A stretch of 64,000 nt of DNA from Nisaea sp. (GCF_017640745.1 NZ_JAEPQA010000009.1:62001-126000); one strand, 5' to 3'; shown: positions 18,794-29,448, counted from the stretch's first letter. The notes: generated from the sequence alone by a model not told the origin. Program-made: numbers and translations.

Positions 18794-20761
18794 ATGGCAC
18801 GGACTCCGACACGAAAACCCGCGGCAGACGGGCGAAACGCGCGTTCCGGAAAGGCGAAATCCGGCGCAGCGCGGGACAGTGCCGCTGCCAAACCCGGCGT
18901 GAAATCCCGAAGCCGCGCCACGCCGCGGCGCCGCAAGTCGGCGGTCGTGCGTAAGCGGACCGGGTTCCTCGGCGCGCTCCTGAAATACGGCTTCGTCGCT
19001 GCGATCTGGATCGGCGTCGCCGTCGGCGGCCTGCTCGCCTATCACGCCTACCAGCTTCCCGACATCACCGATCTCGACCGCTACGAGCGCGCCGGCGCGA
19101 CCCGTCTGCTCGACCGGGATGGTGCGATGTTCGTGTCCTACGGAGCGCTGCACGGGAAACCGGTCGCCGCGAACAGGCTGCCGGAAAGCCTGGTTCAGGC
19201 CCTGGTCGCGACTGAGGACCGGCGCTTCTTCTCTCATTTCGGGATCGACCCGATCTCGATCGCGCGTGCGGCCCTGGTCAATTTGCAGGCCGGCCGCACC
19301 GTGCAGGGCGGAAGCACGCTGACCCAGCAGCTTGCCAAGAACGTCTTCCTCAGCGCCGAGCGCTCCTATTCACGGAAGATCCAGGAGCTGCTGCTCTCCT
19401 TCTGGCTGGAGCACCGCTTCTCGAAGCAGGAGATCCTCGCGATCTACCTGAACCGGGTCTATTTCGGCGCGGGCGCCTATGGGGTCGACGCCGCGGCGCG
19501 GAAATATTACGGCCGCCCGGTGGAGGATCTCACAGCCTATCAGTCGGCAATGCTGATCGGCCTGCTGAAGGCGCCGTCGCGCTACAATCCGGCGGTGCAC
19601 CGGGAGCTTTCCGAAGGTCGCACCAAGCAGGTGCTGCTGAACATGGCGGATGCGGGCTACCTCACCGAAGCCGAAGCGCTTCGGATTGCCTCGAAGCCGG
19701 CGGCGATCCGCGGCGCGGCCGGAGTAAGCCGCAATCACCGTTACTTCGCCGATTGGGCACGCGAGCGGGCGAGCGGGTATGCAGGGCCCGGCGGCGGCGA
19801 CCGCACGATCCGCACCACGCTCGACCTGCGCCTGCAGCGCCTTGCCGAGCAGGCTGTCGCGGAGGGCATGAAGCGCGGCGTCAAGAAGGGGGTCCGCCAG
19901 GTCGCCATGGTGGTGATGTCTCCCGACGGCGCGGTCCGGGCCATGATCGGCGGCCGCGACTACGGCGCCTCCCAATTCAACCGGGCGACCCAGGCGCTGC
20001 GCCAGCCGGGCTCCGCCTTCAAGCCCTTCGTGTTCCTTGCCGCGCTCGAGGCGGGATATCAGCCGGAAACGCCTGTGACCGACGCCGCGCTCGCCATCGA
20101 CGGCTGGCAGCCGCGCAATTTCGACGGTCGTTTCCGGGGCGAGGTCACGCTTGAGGATGCGCTCGCCGACTCGCTCAATGCGGCGACGGTCAGTCTCTCG
20201 GAAGCCATCGGCCGCCGCCGGGCGCTCTCCGTCGCACGGCGTCTCGGCCTGACCGCGACCCTGCCGGACCAGCCGAGCCTCGCGCTCGGTTCGGGAGAGG
20301 TGACGCTGCTGGAGATGACCGCGGCCTATGCCGCCTTCGCCAATCACGGCCGTTTCGTCACGCCCTATGCGATCGAGGCCATCGGGACCACGGCCGGCGG
20401 AACGATCTATGCGCGCCCGGAAACCAACGCGCCGGAAGTGGTCGATGCCCGCGCCGTCTCCGATCTCAATCGGATGCTGCAGAGCGTGGTCGAGCGCGGC
20501 ACCGGCAAGCGGGCCTGGATCGACCGGCCCGCCGCCGGCAAGACCGGGACGTCCCAGGGGTTCCGCGACGCGTGGTTCATCGGCTACACGGCGGATCTCG
20601 TCGCCGGGATCTGGGTCGGCCGCGACGACGCCTCGCCGATGGACGGGGTGACGGGCGGCAGCCTGCCGGCGGAAATCTGGGCGGCCTTCATGTCGGAAGC
20701 CGCGAAAGGTCCGCCGCGCCCGCTCGCGGGCCTCGACCAGGGCAGGGCGAACAGGCTCTGA
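18794..20761 (+). CDS. Class A penicillin-binding protein (transglycosylase/transpeptidase)
   Basis: Bifunctional peptidoglycan synthase, 655 residues. A basic cytoplasmic tail (1-58) precedes one membrane helix (about 59-82). The glycosyltransferase domain has the catalytic glutamate in ATEDRRFFSHFGID (about E141), GGSTLTQQLAKN and the RKIQE/YLNRVYFG blocks. The transpeptidase domain has SxxK in QPGSAFKPF (about S407), SxN in DSLNAAT, and KTGT at about 582. The protein is shorter than E. coli PBP1a and lacks an obvious OB insert; it resembles the compact PBP1-type proteins of alphaproteobacteria. ATG at 18794 lies after an AT-rich leader; no strong Shine-Dalgarno is visible. Confidence 0.94.
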   Translation: MARTPTRKPAADGRNARSGKAKSGAARDSAAAKPGVKSRSRATPRRRKSAVVRKRTGFLGALLKYGFVAAIWIGVAVGGLLAYHAYQLPDITDLDRYERAGATRLLDRDGAMFVSYGALHGKPVAANRLPESLVQALVATEDRRFFSHFGIDPISIARAALVNLQAGRTVQGGSTLTQQLAKNVFLSAERSYSRKIQELLLSFWLEHRFSKQEILAIYLNRVYFGAGAYGVDAAARKYYGRPVEDLTAYQSAMLIGLLKAPSRYNPAVHRELSEGRTKQVLLNMADAGYLTEAEALRIASKPAAIRGAAGVSRNHRYFADWARERASGYAGPGGGDRTIRTTLDLRLQRLAEQAVAEGMKRGVKKGVRQVAMVVMSPDGAVRAMIGGRDYGASQFNRATQALRQPGSAFKPFVFLAALEAGYQPETPVTDAALAIDGWQPRNFDGRFRGEVTLEDALADSLNAATVSLSEAIGRRRALSVARRLGLTATLPDQPSLALGSGEVTLLEMTAAYAAFANHGRFVTPYAIEAIGTTAGGTIYARPETNAPEVVDARAVSDLNRMLQSVVERGTGKRAWIDRPAAGKTGTSQGFRDAWFIGYTADLVAGIWVGRDDASPMDGVTGGSLPAEIWAAFMSEAAKGPPRPLAGLDQGRANRL

Positions 20762-20771
20762 ACCTGGTTTC

Positions 20772-21695
20772 CTAGAAGCGCGGCATCCCGATATCCACGA
20801 TCAGCGGCAGGTGGTCCGAGCTGACATGCGGACCGAGCGCCGTACTCTTCACATCGAGCGTGGGCGTGACCAGCACATGGTCGAGCGGCAGCGCCATCGC
20901 CGATCCGAGCCAGTTCTCTCCCCAGGTATAGGTGCGCCGGAGCCCGGGAACGACCCTGGTGCCTGAGTTGCGGGCCACTTCCTGCACCGCATGGCTCCAG
21001 GGCGCGGCGTTGAAATCGCCGGTGAGGACGAGCGGTGTGCCGATCTCCGGCCATGCGGCGGACAATCCCGCGATCTGGGCGGCCTGCGGCGAGGGGAACG
21101 GCCATCTCAGATGCAGGGAGGCGACGGTCACGTCCTGGCTATCCCGTTCGACCGAAGCCCAGGCGAGGCGGTAATCGTTCTGACATCCCGTTGCGGTGAA
21201 GGGGGTGCGGGACAGCACGGCTATGGCAGAGGAACTGCGATAGCGGCAGATCAGTTGATGGGGATAATCCTTCTTGAGTCGCCGGATGACCTTGGGTGAC
21301 TCCAGCGACAGTTCCTGCAAAGAAACGACGTCGGGATCGGCACCGGCAATGAACGCGGCGACCCGGTCCGCGTCGGCATAGATGTGGTGGAGGTTGAGGG
21401 AAACGATCCGGAGGTCCCCGCCTTCCTTGCCCGCATCGGCCGCCGAGGCCCCCCCTCCGAAGAGCTGTCCGAGCAGGCCGACGCTCACCACGATGGTCGC
21501 CGCGAGGGCGAGGCCGTTGACCCAGGCGCCGGTCAGGAAGAGCAGCGGAACGAACGGGAGGGCGAGCACCACGAGATGCAGGCGGAAATGCGAGAAACTG
21601 TCGGCCAGCGGATGAAACGCGCCGAGCATTCCGGCGATGAGGGCGGCGGCAATGCCCCAGGAGCAATAGATCGCGAACCGCTTCAGAGAATCCAT
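20772..21695 (-). CDS. Membrane-anchored endonuclease/exonuclease/phosphatase family protein
   Basis: The N-terminal ~85 residues hold two or three hydrophobic segments; residues from about 95 form an EEP-fold domain that probably faces the periplasm. The EEP catalytic signs are LNLHHIYAD, the metal Glu in VVSLQELS, GDFNAAPWS, and the terminal SSDHLPLIVDI with its catalytic Asp-His. Substrate cannot be told; proteins of this make are annotated as nucleases, phosphodiesterases or phosphatases. It ends 10 bases from the convergent PBP stop. Confidence 0.85.
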   Translation of the reverse strand: MDSLKRFAIYCSWGIAAALIAGMLGAFHPLADSFSHFRLHLVVLALPFVPLLFLTGAWVNGLALAATIVVSVGLLGQLFGGGASAADAGKEGGDLRIVSLNLHHIYADADRVAAFIAGADPDVVSLQELSLESPKVIRRLKKDYPHQLICRYRSSSAIAVLSRTPFTATGCQNDYRLAWASVERDSQDVTVASLHLRWPFPSPQAAQIAGLSAAWPEIGTPLVLTGDFNAAPWSHAVQEVARNSGTRVVPGLRRTYTWGENWLGSAMALPLDHVLVTPTLDVKSTALGPHVSSDHLPLIVDIGMPRF

Positions 21696-21791
21696 GAGGG
21701 AAAAACCCTGCGCTCGGAGAAAGACACGAAAGACGGTGCGGACTTTCGCCTCGAAATTTGACCGGAAAGTGAAGGCTTTAAGGCGCAGCGC

Positions 21792-22514
21792 TCAGCCGTA
21801 GCGGTGCAGCACCGCGCCGTGCCGTTTCAGCCAGGCGCGCGAGGTGTCCATGTCCTCGACCAGCCGCTCGACGAGGGCCCAGAAGCGGTGCGAGTGATTC
21901 ATCTCGATCAGATGCGCCGCCTCGTGGGCGCAGACATAGTCGAGCACATGCTCGGGCGCGAGGATTAGGCGCCAGGAGAAGGAGAGCGCGCCTTTCGAGG
22001 AACAGCTGCCCCAGCGGCTTCGCGTATCGCGGATCGAGATCCGTGACGGACGGCGGCCGAGCTGCTCGGCGTAATGCCGCGCCCGCTCCGAGATCTCGCG
22101 CCGCGCCTCGCGTTTCAGCCAGTCGGTCAGGCGGCGGGGCAGATGATCGGCGCCGCCGGAGATCTCCAGTCGGGCGGGCTCGGTCTCCCGCGCCTCGATC
22201 CGGCGGACCGTGCCGCGCCGTTCCGGGGTGTGTCGGATCAGATGGTCGGTGCCGAGCAGGGGGATGGTGACGCCGTCGGCGAAGGGGACGGAGTCCGGTA
22301 GCCGCTTCAGCCGCTCCTCGAGCCAGACGACGTTGCGAGCGACGAAGCTCTCCGCCTGGGTCGGCGCGACCCCGCGGGGGAGCACCAGTTCCGGCATGCC
22401 GCGCGCCGGATCGACCTTGAGCGACAGCCGCCGGGCGCGGGCCGAGATCCTGACGGGGACCTCGATCAGCGCGCCGTCACGTCCTGTGACGATCAGCGGG
22501 CGGGCGTCTTTCAT
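21792..22514 (-). CDS. YgjP-like zinc metallopeptidase (M48/SprT-like)
   Basis: Protein of 240 residues in the YgjP/DUF45 family. The zinc site is CAHEAAHLIEMNHSHRFW, with HEAAH at 197-201 and a third His at 207 or 209. Ahead of it is the invariant RSRWGSCSSKGALSFSWRL block that marks the family. No signal peptide or transmembrane helix is seen, so it is probably cytosolic. Physiological substrates of this family are not established to my knowledge. It lies between the EEP gene and the drug-efflux gene on the same strand with gaps of 96 and 76 bases. Confidence 0.9.
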   Translation of the reverse strand: MKDARPLIVTGRDGALIEVPVRISARARRLSLKVDPARGMPELVLPRGVAPTQAESFVARNVVWLEERLKRLPDSVPFADGVTIPLLGTDHLIRHTPERRGTVRRIEARETEPARLEISGGADHLPRRLTDWLKREARREISERARHYAEQLGRRPSRISIRDTRSRWGSCSSKGALSFSWRLILAPEHVLDYVCAHEAAHLIEMNHSHRFWALVERLVEDMDTSRAWLKRHGAVLHRYG

Positions 22515-22590
22515 GGTGCGGCATCACCAAGCGGTTGGGGGTTGGCGGGGCCAGTCTACTACATATTTGAGCTTGCGGGACCGCCTTCGA

Positions 22591-23796
22591 TCATTCCGCG
22601 GCCCCCTTCGGGCGGGGAATCAGGGCCAGCGCGACAAGCGCAAGCAGGCCCGAGACCGCGAACACGTCCGGCATCACGTGCGGGTGCTGGTTCTGCAGGC
22701 TGCTGATCACCAGCGAGCCGAGAGCGCCGGTGCCCATCTGGGTGAAGCCGAGCAGCGCCGAGGAGGACCCGGCCATGTGCGGAAAGTGCTGCATCGCGCC
22801 CGCCATCGCGCTCGGCAGGGCGAGGCCCATGGCGAAGAGCAGGATCATGCTCGGACCGATGATGGTGAGCGCGCTGACATGGCCGAGTTGCGCCGGAACC
22901 ACCATCGTGATCCCGGAAATGAAGGCGAGGATCGCGCCCGCCCGCACCATGCCGTAGAGGCCGACCTTTCGCCCGAAGCGATTGGTGATCAGGTTGCCGG
23001 AGAGGAAGCCCGCGACGTTGAAGAGAATCAGCAGCCCGTAGCTCTGGGGCGAGAAGCCGAGCTCGACCATGAGCAGATAGGGCGACCCGGTCTGATAGGC
23101 GAAGAGGGCGCCGAAGATGGCGCCGATCAGAAGGGCGTAGCCGCTGAAGCGCCGGTCGGTGACGAGGCTGCGATAGTTGCGCAGCATGGCGCCGAAATCG
23201 GTCGCGTCGGGCCGCTTCTCGCGGATCGTCTCCGGCAGGCGAAGGAGGCAGAAAAGCGCGAGGCCGAGCGCGATGGTGGCCATCAGCACGAAATTCGCCT
23301 GCCAGCCGAAATGGGTGTGCAGCTGGCCGCCTACGGTCGGGGTCAGGGCGGGCGAGAGCGCCATCGCCATGCCGATATAGGAGAGGATACGCGCCGATTC
23401 GGCGCCCTCGGTCTTGTCGCGGACGACGGCGCGGCTGATCGCCTGCCCGGCGCAGGCGCCGATGGCGAGCAGCAGGCGGGCCGCGATCAGGGTCCAGATC
23501 GAACTGGCGAGCGCGCAGGCGATGGCACCGGCGGCATAGACCAGCAGCCCGCTCAGCAGCACCGGCCGCCGCCCGGCACGGTCCGAAAGCGGTCCGATGA
23601 AGAGCTGGAACAGGGCGAAGGCCGCGAAATAGACCGTCAGCGTGAGCTGGACCGTACCCATGTCGGTGTCGAAATACGCGACCAGCGAGGGCAGGGACGG
23701 TACGAACAGGCCGACCGACATCTGCCCGAGCGCGACCATCAGGGTCAGCGTCGTGATGCCGCCGAGCGAATCGACCCGGTAATCGGAATTTTTCAT
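22591..23796 (-). CDS. Bcr/CflA-type multidrug efflux MFS transporter
   Basis: Twelve-helix major facilitator drug:proton antiporter of 401 residues. The start at 23796 (MKNSDYRVDS) is favoured: GAAGAA precedes it and homology begins at once, whereas 28 extra upstream residues have none. Motif A is GPLSDRAGRRPVLLSGL after TM2, and motif C-like GMAMALSPALTPTVGG in TM5 is typical of the 12-TMS Bcr/CflA drug group. It likely confers export of small hydrophobic compounds; the substrate is unknown. Confidence 0.9.
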   Translation of the reverse strand: MKNSDYRVDSLGGITTLTLMVALGQMSVGLFVPSLPSLVAYFDTDMGTVQLTLTVYFAAFALFQLFIGPLSDRAGRRPVLLSGLLVYAAGAIACALASSIWTLIAARLLLAIGACAGQAISRAVVRDKTEGAESARILSYIGMAMALSPALTPTVGGQLHTHFGWQANFVLMATIALGLALFCLLRLPETIREKRPDATDFGAMLRNYRSLVTDRRFSGYALLIGAIFGALFAYQTGSPYLLMVELGFSPQSYGLLILFNVAGFLSGNLITNRFGRKVGLYGMVRAGAILAFISGITMVVPAQLGHVSALTIIGPSMILLFAMGLALPSAMAGAMQHFPHMAGSSSALLGFTQMGTGALGSLVISSLQNQHPHVMPDVFAVSGLLALVALALIPRPKGAAE

Positions 23797-23883
23797 CGAT
23801 GTTCTTCGAAAGAGACGGGGGCCGCCCCGTCGGACGGCCCCTCTCTCATAGCGCATTATCCGGCCCGGGTAAAACCGCACGGT

Positions 23884-24990
23884 TTACCCGGTGGCGGCAA
23901 CGGCCTCCCGGCCACCGGCCGCTTCGGCGGCGAGCAGCCGGCGCTTGCGCTCGACGCCCCAGCGATAGCCGGTGAGGCTGCCGTTCGCGCCGACCGCGCG
24001 GTGGCAGGGGATGACCAGCGCCACCCGGTTGCTGCCGCAGGCCCGGCCGACCGCACGCGAGGCGCCCGGCTTGCCGATCTCGGCCGCGAGTTCGCCGTAG
24101 GTCCGGGTCTCGCCGGTGGGAATGGTCATCAGCGCTTCCCAGACCTGGCGCTGGAAGGCGGTGGCCTGGATGTCGAGCGGCAGCTTGCGGTCCGGCGCCT
24201 TTCCCTCGAGCCGGGCGAGCACCTCGTCGGTCAGCCGCCCCAGCGTCTCGTCCTCGCGCACGATCTCCGCCAGCGGAAAGTCCCGCCGCAGTTCGGCCTC
24301 GAGCGCGCCCGCATCCTCGCCGAGGCCGACGGAGCAGATCCCCGCCTCCGTCGCCGCGACCAGCACCCGGCCGAGCGGCGAGGGTGCTGTGGTGAAGGCG
24401 ATGACGGCGCCGCGCCCGCCCTTGCCGTAGGTCGCCGGAGTCATGCCGAGCTGTCCGCGGGCCTTTTCGTAGAGCCGGCTGGAGGAGCCGTAGCCGGCAC
24501 CATAGAGCGCCGGGGCGACCGCCTCGCCCGATTTCAGGTTCTGCCTCAGCCGCTCCAGCCGCCGCGCGTCCCAGTATTGCCGGGGCGAGACCCCGGTCAC
24601 CGCCTTGAAGGTGCGTTGCAGGTGATGGGGCGAGAGACCCGTCGCTGCTGCAAGTTCCTCTAGCGTCGGGGCCGTCTCCTCCGCCGCGTCGAGCAGGGCG
24701 CAGGCCTCCGTCACCGCCTGCCGGCGCCGGGCCTCGGCGGCGTCCTGACCGAGGCATTTCCGGCACGGCCGGTAGCCTGCCGCCTCTGCTTCCGCCGGGC
24801 TCTCGTAAAAACGAACGTTCTCGCGTTTCGGTTTGCGCGAGGGGCAGGACGGCCGGCAATAGATCCCGGTCGTGACCACGGCATAGAAGAAAGCGCCGTC
24901 GGCAGCCGCGTCACGCTCCGTCACCGCCGCCCAGCGGGCCGCGTCGTCTGTGAATGCCTTGCTCTGATTGCTCACTGGATTGTCCGGCAT
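23884..24990 (-). CDS. ada: Bifunctional Ada: AraC-type activator and O6-methylguanine-DNA methyltransferase
   Basis: Adaptive-response protein of 368 residues. The N-terminal zinc domain keeps all four Cys (45, 49, 76, 79) in GIYCRPSCPSRKP and YRPCRKCLG; C45 is the methylphosphotriester acceptor and activation switch. An AraC HTH domain (about 90-190, ATGLSPHHLQRTFKAVTGVS) follows, then the O6-methylguanine methyltransferase with the acceptor in VIPCHRAVG (C329). It would repair O6-methylguanine and activate its own regulon when methylated. It is divergent from ugpB with 259 bases between; I did not find a clear Ada box. Confidence 0.96.
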   Translation of the reverse strand: MPDNPVSNQSKAFTDDAARWAAVTERDAAADGAFFYAVVTTGIYCRPSCPSRKPKRENVRFYESPAEAEAAGYRPCRKCLGQDAAEARRRQAVTEACALLDAAEETAPTLEELAAATGLSPHHLQRTFKAVTGVSPRQYWDARRLERLRQNLKSGEAVAPALYGAGYGSSSRLYEKARGQLGMTPATYGKGGRGAVIAFTTAPSPLGRVLVAATEAGICSVGLGEDAGALEAELRRDFPLAEIVREDETLGRLTDEVLARLEGKAPDRKLPLDIQATAFQRQVWEALMTIPTGETRTYGELAAEIGKPGASRAVGRACGSNRVALVIPCHRAVGANGSLTGYRWGVERKRRLLAAEAAGGREAVAATG

Positions 24991-25123
24991 GGCCCGGGCC
25001 TCCTCGGTTGCGAGACCTATTCTATAGCCTCCCGGGCCATTCGCCGACTATCCGGGCCTTGCGCGGCAAACCGGCTTTTCGATCGGCCGTTTCCGCAACC
25101 GGAAAGGTGAAACGAACGGCGGA

Positions 25124-25188
25124 TATTTTCGAATGAAAATAAAAGCTTAGTCGAAATCACTGCAACGAAAATGTCACGGTTCCTTCAC
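25124..25188 (+). promoter_or_regulatory. Putative Pho box (three 7-mers, 11-base period) upstream of ugpB
   Basis: CTGCAAC (25160-25166), ATGTCAC (25171-25177) and CCTTCAC (25182-25188) are each separated by exactly four bases, giving the 11-base period of PhoB direct repeats (consensus near CTGTCAC). It lies about 60 bases before the ugpB start. A separate inverted repeat TATTTTC (25124-25130) with GAAAATA (25135-25141) lies just upstream. Ugp operons are classical Pho regulon members, so PhoB activation is likely. Confidence 0.6.
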
Positions 25189-25249
25189 CGTTCGGACGCC
25201 CGGCGCGCATAGGGTCACGCGCTCGTAATTCATCCGATGGAGCCTTCTT

Positions 25250-26557
25250 ATGAAAGCAACCAAGACGCTTCTCGCCGCCGCGGCTGGCCTTGCCATGCTC
25301 GGCGCGGGTGCCGCCCACGCGGCGACCGAAATCACTTTCTGGCACGCCATGGGCGGCGGTCTCGGCGAGACCGTGAATGCCATCGCCAAGGACTTCAACG
25401 CGTCCCAGAGCGAGTACAAGCTGACCCCGGTCTACAAGGGCGGCTACGAAGAGACCATGACCGCCGGCATCGCCGCGTTCCGGGCGAACGAAGCGCCGAA
25501 CATCATCCAGATCTTCGACGCCGGCGCGGCGACCATCATCAATGCCAAGGGCGCCGTCTACCCGGTCGCCAGCCTGCTGAACGAGAACGGCGTGCCGTTC
25601 CACGCCGAGGATTACATCGCCGGTGTCCGCTATTTCTACGCGGACAGCAAGGGCGACATGATCGGCATGCCGTTCAACAGCTCCACCCCGGTGCTCTATT
25701 ACAACAAGGACGCCCTTGCGAAGGCCGGCGTCGAGCCGCCGAAGACCTGGGAAGAGTTCGAGACCATCGCGCCGAAGCTGAAGGCCGCCGGTTACATCGC
25801 GCTCAGCCAGTCGCACACGCCGTGGATCTTCTCCGAGAACTTCCACTCCCGCCATAACCTGCAGATGGCGAACGAGAATAACGGCTTCGACGGCGTCGCC
25901 ACCGAGATCAAGTACAACAACGAGCACATGCGCATGCACTTCTCGAAGGCGCGCGAATGGCAGCAGGCCGGTTATTTCGGCTATTACGGCACCAAGTGGG
26001 GCGACAACCAGAAGCCCTTCATCGACCAGGAAGTCGCCATGTGGCTCGGCTCCTCGGGCTCCTTCGGCGGCCTGAAGTCGGCGGCGAAATTCGACTTCGG
26101 CACCACCAACCTGCCGTACTGGAACAGCATCACCAAGGGCGAGGACTACACGACCTTCATCGGCGGTGCGGCCCTCTTCGCCTTCTCCGGCAAGGACAAG
26201 GCTGAGAATGAAGGCGTTGCCCAGTTCTTCAAGTTCCTGACCAAGCCGGAAACCCAGTTCTTCTGGCACAAGGAAACCGGCTACGTGCCGATCACCAACG
26301 CGGCCTACACGCTCGCCAAGGAGACCGGCTACTACAAGGACGAGCCGGACGCCGAGGTCGGTATCCAGCAGCTGAACCTGAAGTCCGCCGAGTGGAACAA
26401 GGGCTATCGCCTTGGCTACTACGTGCAGATCCGCGAAGTCATGAACCGCGAATACGACCAGATCTTCGCCGGCACCAAGTCGGTCGAGGACGCCTTCGCG
26501 GCGATCGAGGACGGCTCCAACAAGCTGCTCGCCCGCTTCGCCAAGACGGTTCAGTAA
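25250..26557 (+). CDS. ugpB: sn-Glycerol-3-phosphate ABC transporter, substrate-binding protein
   Basis: Periplasmic solute-binding protein, 435 residues, of the Ugp importer for glycerol-3-phosphate and its diesters. It has a clear signal peptide (MKATKTLLAAAAGLAMLG, cleaved after AHA). The mature start EITFWHAMGGGLGETVNAIA is characteristic of UgpB; PFNSSTPVLYYNKDAL and MWLGSSGSFGG are further ligand-pocket segments seen in this group. It heads ugpBAEC, with a likely Pho box upstream and a hairpin after its stop that probably gives it excess expression over the membrane genes. Confidence 0.95.
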   Translation: MKATKTLLAAAAGLAMLGAGAAHAATEITFWHAMGGGLGETVNAIAKDFNASQSEYKLTPVYKGGYEETMTAGIAAFRANEAPNIIQIFDAGAATIINAKGAVYPVASLLNENGVPFHAEDYIAGVRYFYADSKGDMIGMPFNSSTPVLYYNKDALAKAGVEPPKTWEEFETIAPKLKAAGYIALSQSHTPWIFSENFHSRHNLQMANENNGFDGVATEIKYNNEHMRMHFSKAREWQQAGYFGYYGTKWGDNQKPFIDQEVAMWLGSSGSFGGLKSAAKFDFGTTNLPYWNSITKGEDYTTFIGGAALFAFSGKDKAENEGVAQFFKFLTKPETQFFWHKETGYVPITNAAYTLAKETGYYKDEPDAEVGIQQLNLKSAEWNKGYRLGYYVQIREVMNREYDQIFAGTKSVEDAFAAIEDGSNKLLARFAKTVQ

Positions 26558-26574
26558 GCATCATCTCCCGAGAG

Positions 26575-26600
26575 ACGGCGGGCGGATCATCGCCCGCCGT
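26575..26600 (+). terminator. Hairpin between ugpB and ugpA (attenuator or processing site)
   Basis: Perfect 10-bp stem ACGGCGGGCG (26575-26584) with CGCCCGCCGT (26591-26600), loop of six, followed by TTTCCC. It lies 17 bases after ugpB and 33 before ugpA. Such hairpins after binding-protein genes usually stabilise the first cistron or cause partial termination; the weak T-run argues against full termination. Confidence 0.75.
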
Positions 26601-26632
26601 TTTCCCGTTCCGGCTCGTTTGGGGTTCCGCCG

Positions 26633-27511
26633 ATGAAACGGCAGCAATTCGACCACATCTCCCTGCCGTACCTGCTGATCGCGCCGCAGCTCGCGATCAT
26701 CATGATCTTCTTCGTCTGGCCGGCGGCGCAGGCGATCTACCAGTCCTTCATGCTGGAGGACCCGTTCGGGCTCGCCAGCCAGTTCGTCGGCTTCGACAAT
26801 TTCCGCGAGGTGGTCTCGAGCGACCATTACGCGACCTCGGCCGTCTTCACGCTCGTCTTCTCCGCCCTCGTCGCCTTCCTCTCGATGGCGATCGCGCTCC
26901 TTCTGGCAGTCAAGGCGGACGGGATCATCCACGGCCAGTCGGCCTACAAGATCATGCTGACCTGGGTTTATGCCGTCGCGCCGGCCGTCGCCGGGATGAT
27001 CGGCACCTTCCTGTTTGACCGCTCGATCGGCTCGCTGAACCATCTGCTGAACGCGACGGGCTGGCCGTTCAATCCGCAGCTGGACGTGTTCGACGCCTCC
27101 TTCACCGTGATCCTGGTCTCGGTCTGGAAGCAGGTCAGCGTCAATTTCATCTATTTCCTCGCCGGCCTGCAGTCGATCCCGCGCGCCGTGCGCGAGGCCG
27201 CCCTGATCGATTGCCGCAACGGCTTCCGCCGGTTCTGGACCGTGACCCTGCCGCTCCTGGCGCCGACCGGCTTCTTCGTGCTGGTGATCAACATCACCTA
27301 CGCCTTCTTCGACACCTTCGGGGTGATCGACACCATGACCCGCGGCGCGCCTGGCGGCGGCACCGCGACGCTGGTCTACAAGGTCTATCAGGACGGCTTC
27401 CTCGGCGCCGATCTCGGCGGCAGCTCCGCCCAGTCCGTCATTCTCATGATCCTCGTGCTCGCGCTCACCGTCGTGCAGTTCCGCGTGCTCGAGAAACGCA
27501 TCCATTACTGA
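26633..27511 (+). CDS. ugpA: sn-Glycerol-3-phosphate ABC transporter permease UgpA
   Basis: Inner-membrane permease of 292 residues with six predicted helices (MalF/LacF type). The EAA loop that docks to the ATPase is in IPRAVREAALIDCRNGFRRF followed by TLPLL, and the N-terminus YLLIAPQLAIIMIFFVWPA matches UgpA. It pairs with UgpE to form the translocation channel. ATG at 26633 is in a short leader after the intercistronic hairpin. ugpE follows after 13 bases. Confidence 0.95.
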   Translation: MKRQQFDHISLPYLLIAPQLAIIMIFFVWPAAQAIYQSFMLEDPFGLASQFVGFDNFREVVSSDHYATSAVFTLVFSALVAFLSMAIALLLAVKADGIIHGQSAYKIMLTWVYAVAPAVAGMIGTFLFDRSIGSLNHLLNATGWPFNPQLDVFDASFTVILVSVWKQVSVNFIYFLAGLQSIPRAVREAALIDCRNGFRRFWTVTLPLLAPTGFFVLVINITYAFFDTFGVIDTMTRGAPGGGTATLVYKVYQDGFLGADLGGSSAQSVILMILVLALTVVQFRVLEKRIHY

Positions 27512-27524
27512 GCGGGAGCGCGCG

Positions 27525-28367
27525 ATGAAAAACGTCAAACCGCTCGACCACTTGATCCTGATGCTCGGCGTGCTCTTCCTGCTGCTGCCGATCTGGATCG
27601 CCTTCGCCTCCTCGACGCACCGCCCGGAGACGCTGCTCGGCGAGGGGCTGCAGTTCTGGTTCGGGGACTATTTCTGGGAGACCTACAGCGCGGTCCTCCT
27701 CGACAATTCCGGCTTCACCGAGCAGGTCAACGCGCTGCTGATGTTGGAGAACTCGCTTGTGCTCGGGCTCGGCTTCTCGGTCGGCAAGATCATCATCTCG
27801 ACGCTGGCCGCCTATGCCATCGTCTATTTCCGCTTCCCGGCCGGCAGCTTCTTCTTCTGGATCATCTTCTCCTCGCTGCTGCTGCCGCTCGAGGTTCGGA
27901 TCATTCCCTCCTACAAGGTGGTTTCCGACCTCGGCATGCTGAACAGCTACACGGGGCTGATCCTGCCGCTGATCGCCAGCGCGACCGCGACCTTCTTCTT
28001 CCGCCAGTTCTACAAGTCGGTGCCGGAGGAGATCCTGGAGGCGGCGCGGATCGACGGGGCGGGACCGTTCCGCTTCTTCGTCGACATCCTGCTGCCGCTC
28101 TCCCGGACCATGATCGCGGCGATCTTCATCATCATGTTCGTGGTCGGGTGGAACCAGTATCTCTGGCCGATCCTGATGACCACGGACGAGAGCTATTTCA
28201 CGGTCGTCATGGGGATCAAGCAGATCCTCAACGACCTCGAAGGCAACCGTATCCCGCAATACAACAAGGCCCTCGCGCTTTCGATCCTCGCGCTGCTGCC
28301 GCCGGTCCTGGTGGTGGTCGTCTTTCAGCGCTGGTTCGTGAAGGGTCTCGTCGAATCCGAAAAGTGA
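27525..28367 (+). CDS. ugpE: sn-Glycerol-3-phosphate ABC transporter permease UgpE
   Basis: Second membrane permease, 280 residues, six helices (MalG type). The EAA loop is [20 protein letters not shown] followed by DILLPLS; the N-terminal [20 protein letters not shown] and [19 protein letters not shown] are typical of UgpE. GGGAG about 8 bases before ATG at 27525 and short spacing to both neighbours show operon membership. Confidence 0.95.
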   Translation: MKNVKPLDHLILMLGVLFLLLPIWIAFASSTHRPETLLGEGLQFWFGDYFWETYSAVLLDNSGFTEQVNALLMLENSLVLGLGFSVGKIIISTLAAYAIVYFRFPAGSFFFWIIFSSLLLPLEVRIIPSYKVVSDLGMLNSYTGLILPLIASATATFFFRQFYKSVPEEILEAARIDGAGPFRFFVDILLPLSRTMIAAIFIIMFVVGWNQYLWPILMTTDESYFTVVMGIKQILNDLEGNRIPQYNKALALSILALLPPVLVVVVFQRWFVKGLVESEK

Positions 28368-28377
28368 GGAACCGAGG

Positions 28378-29444
<1,067 letters not shown>

Positions 29445-29448
<4 letters not shown>

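Noticed and set aside
18720-18902. 60-codon plus frame overlapping the PBP start
   Set aside because: Out of frame with the PBP gene, most of its length lies in PBP coding sequence, and its start has no ribosome binding site.
22210-24663. 817-codon plus-strand frame across YgjP, MFS and Ada genes
   Set aside because: Antisense to three recognised genes; no motifs; the repeated charged runs are typical of antisense reading in GC-rich DNA.
26575-26600. Full rho-independent terminator ending ugpB transcription
   Set aside because: The T-run is only three long and ugpAEC follow at short spacing, so partial termination or RNA stabilisation fits better.
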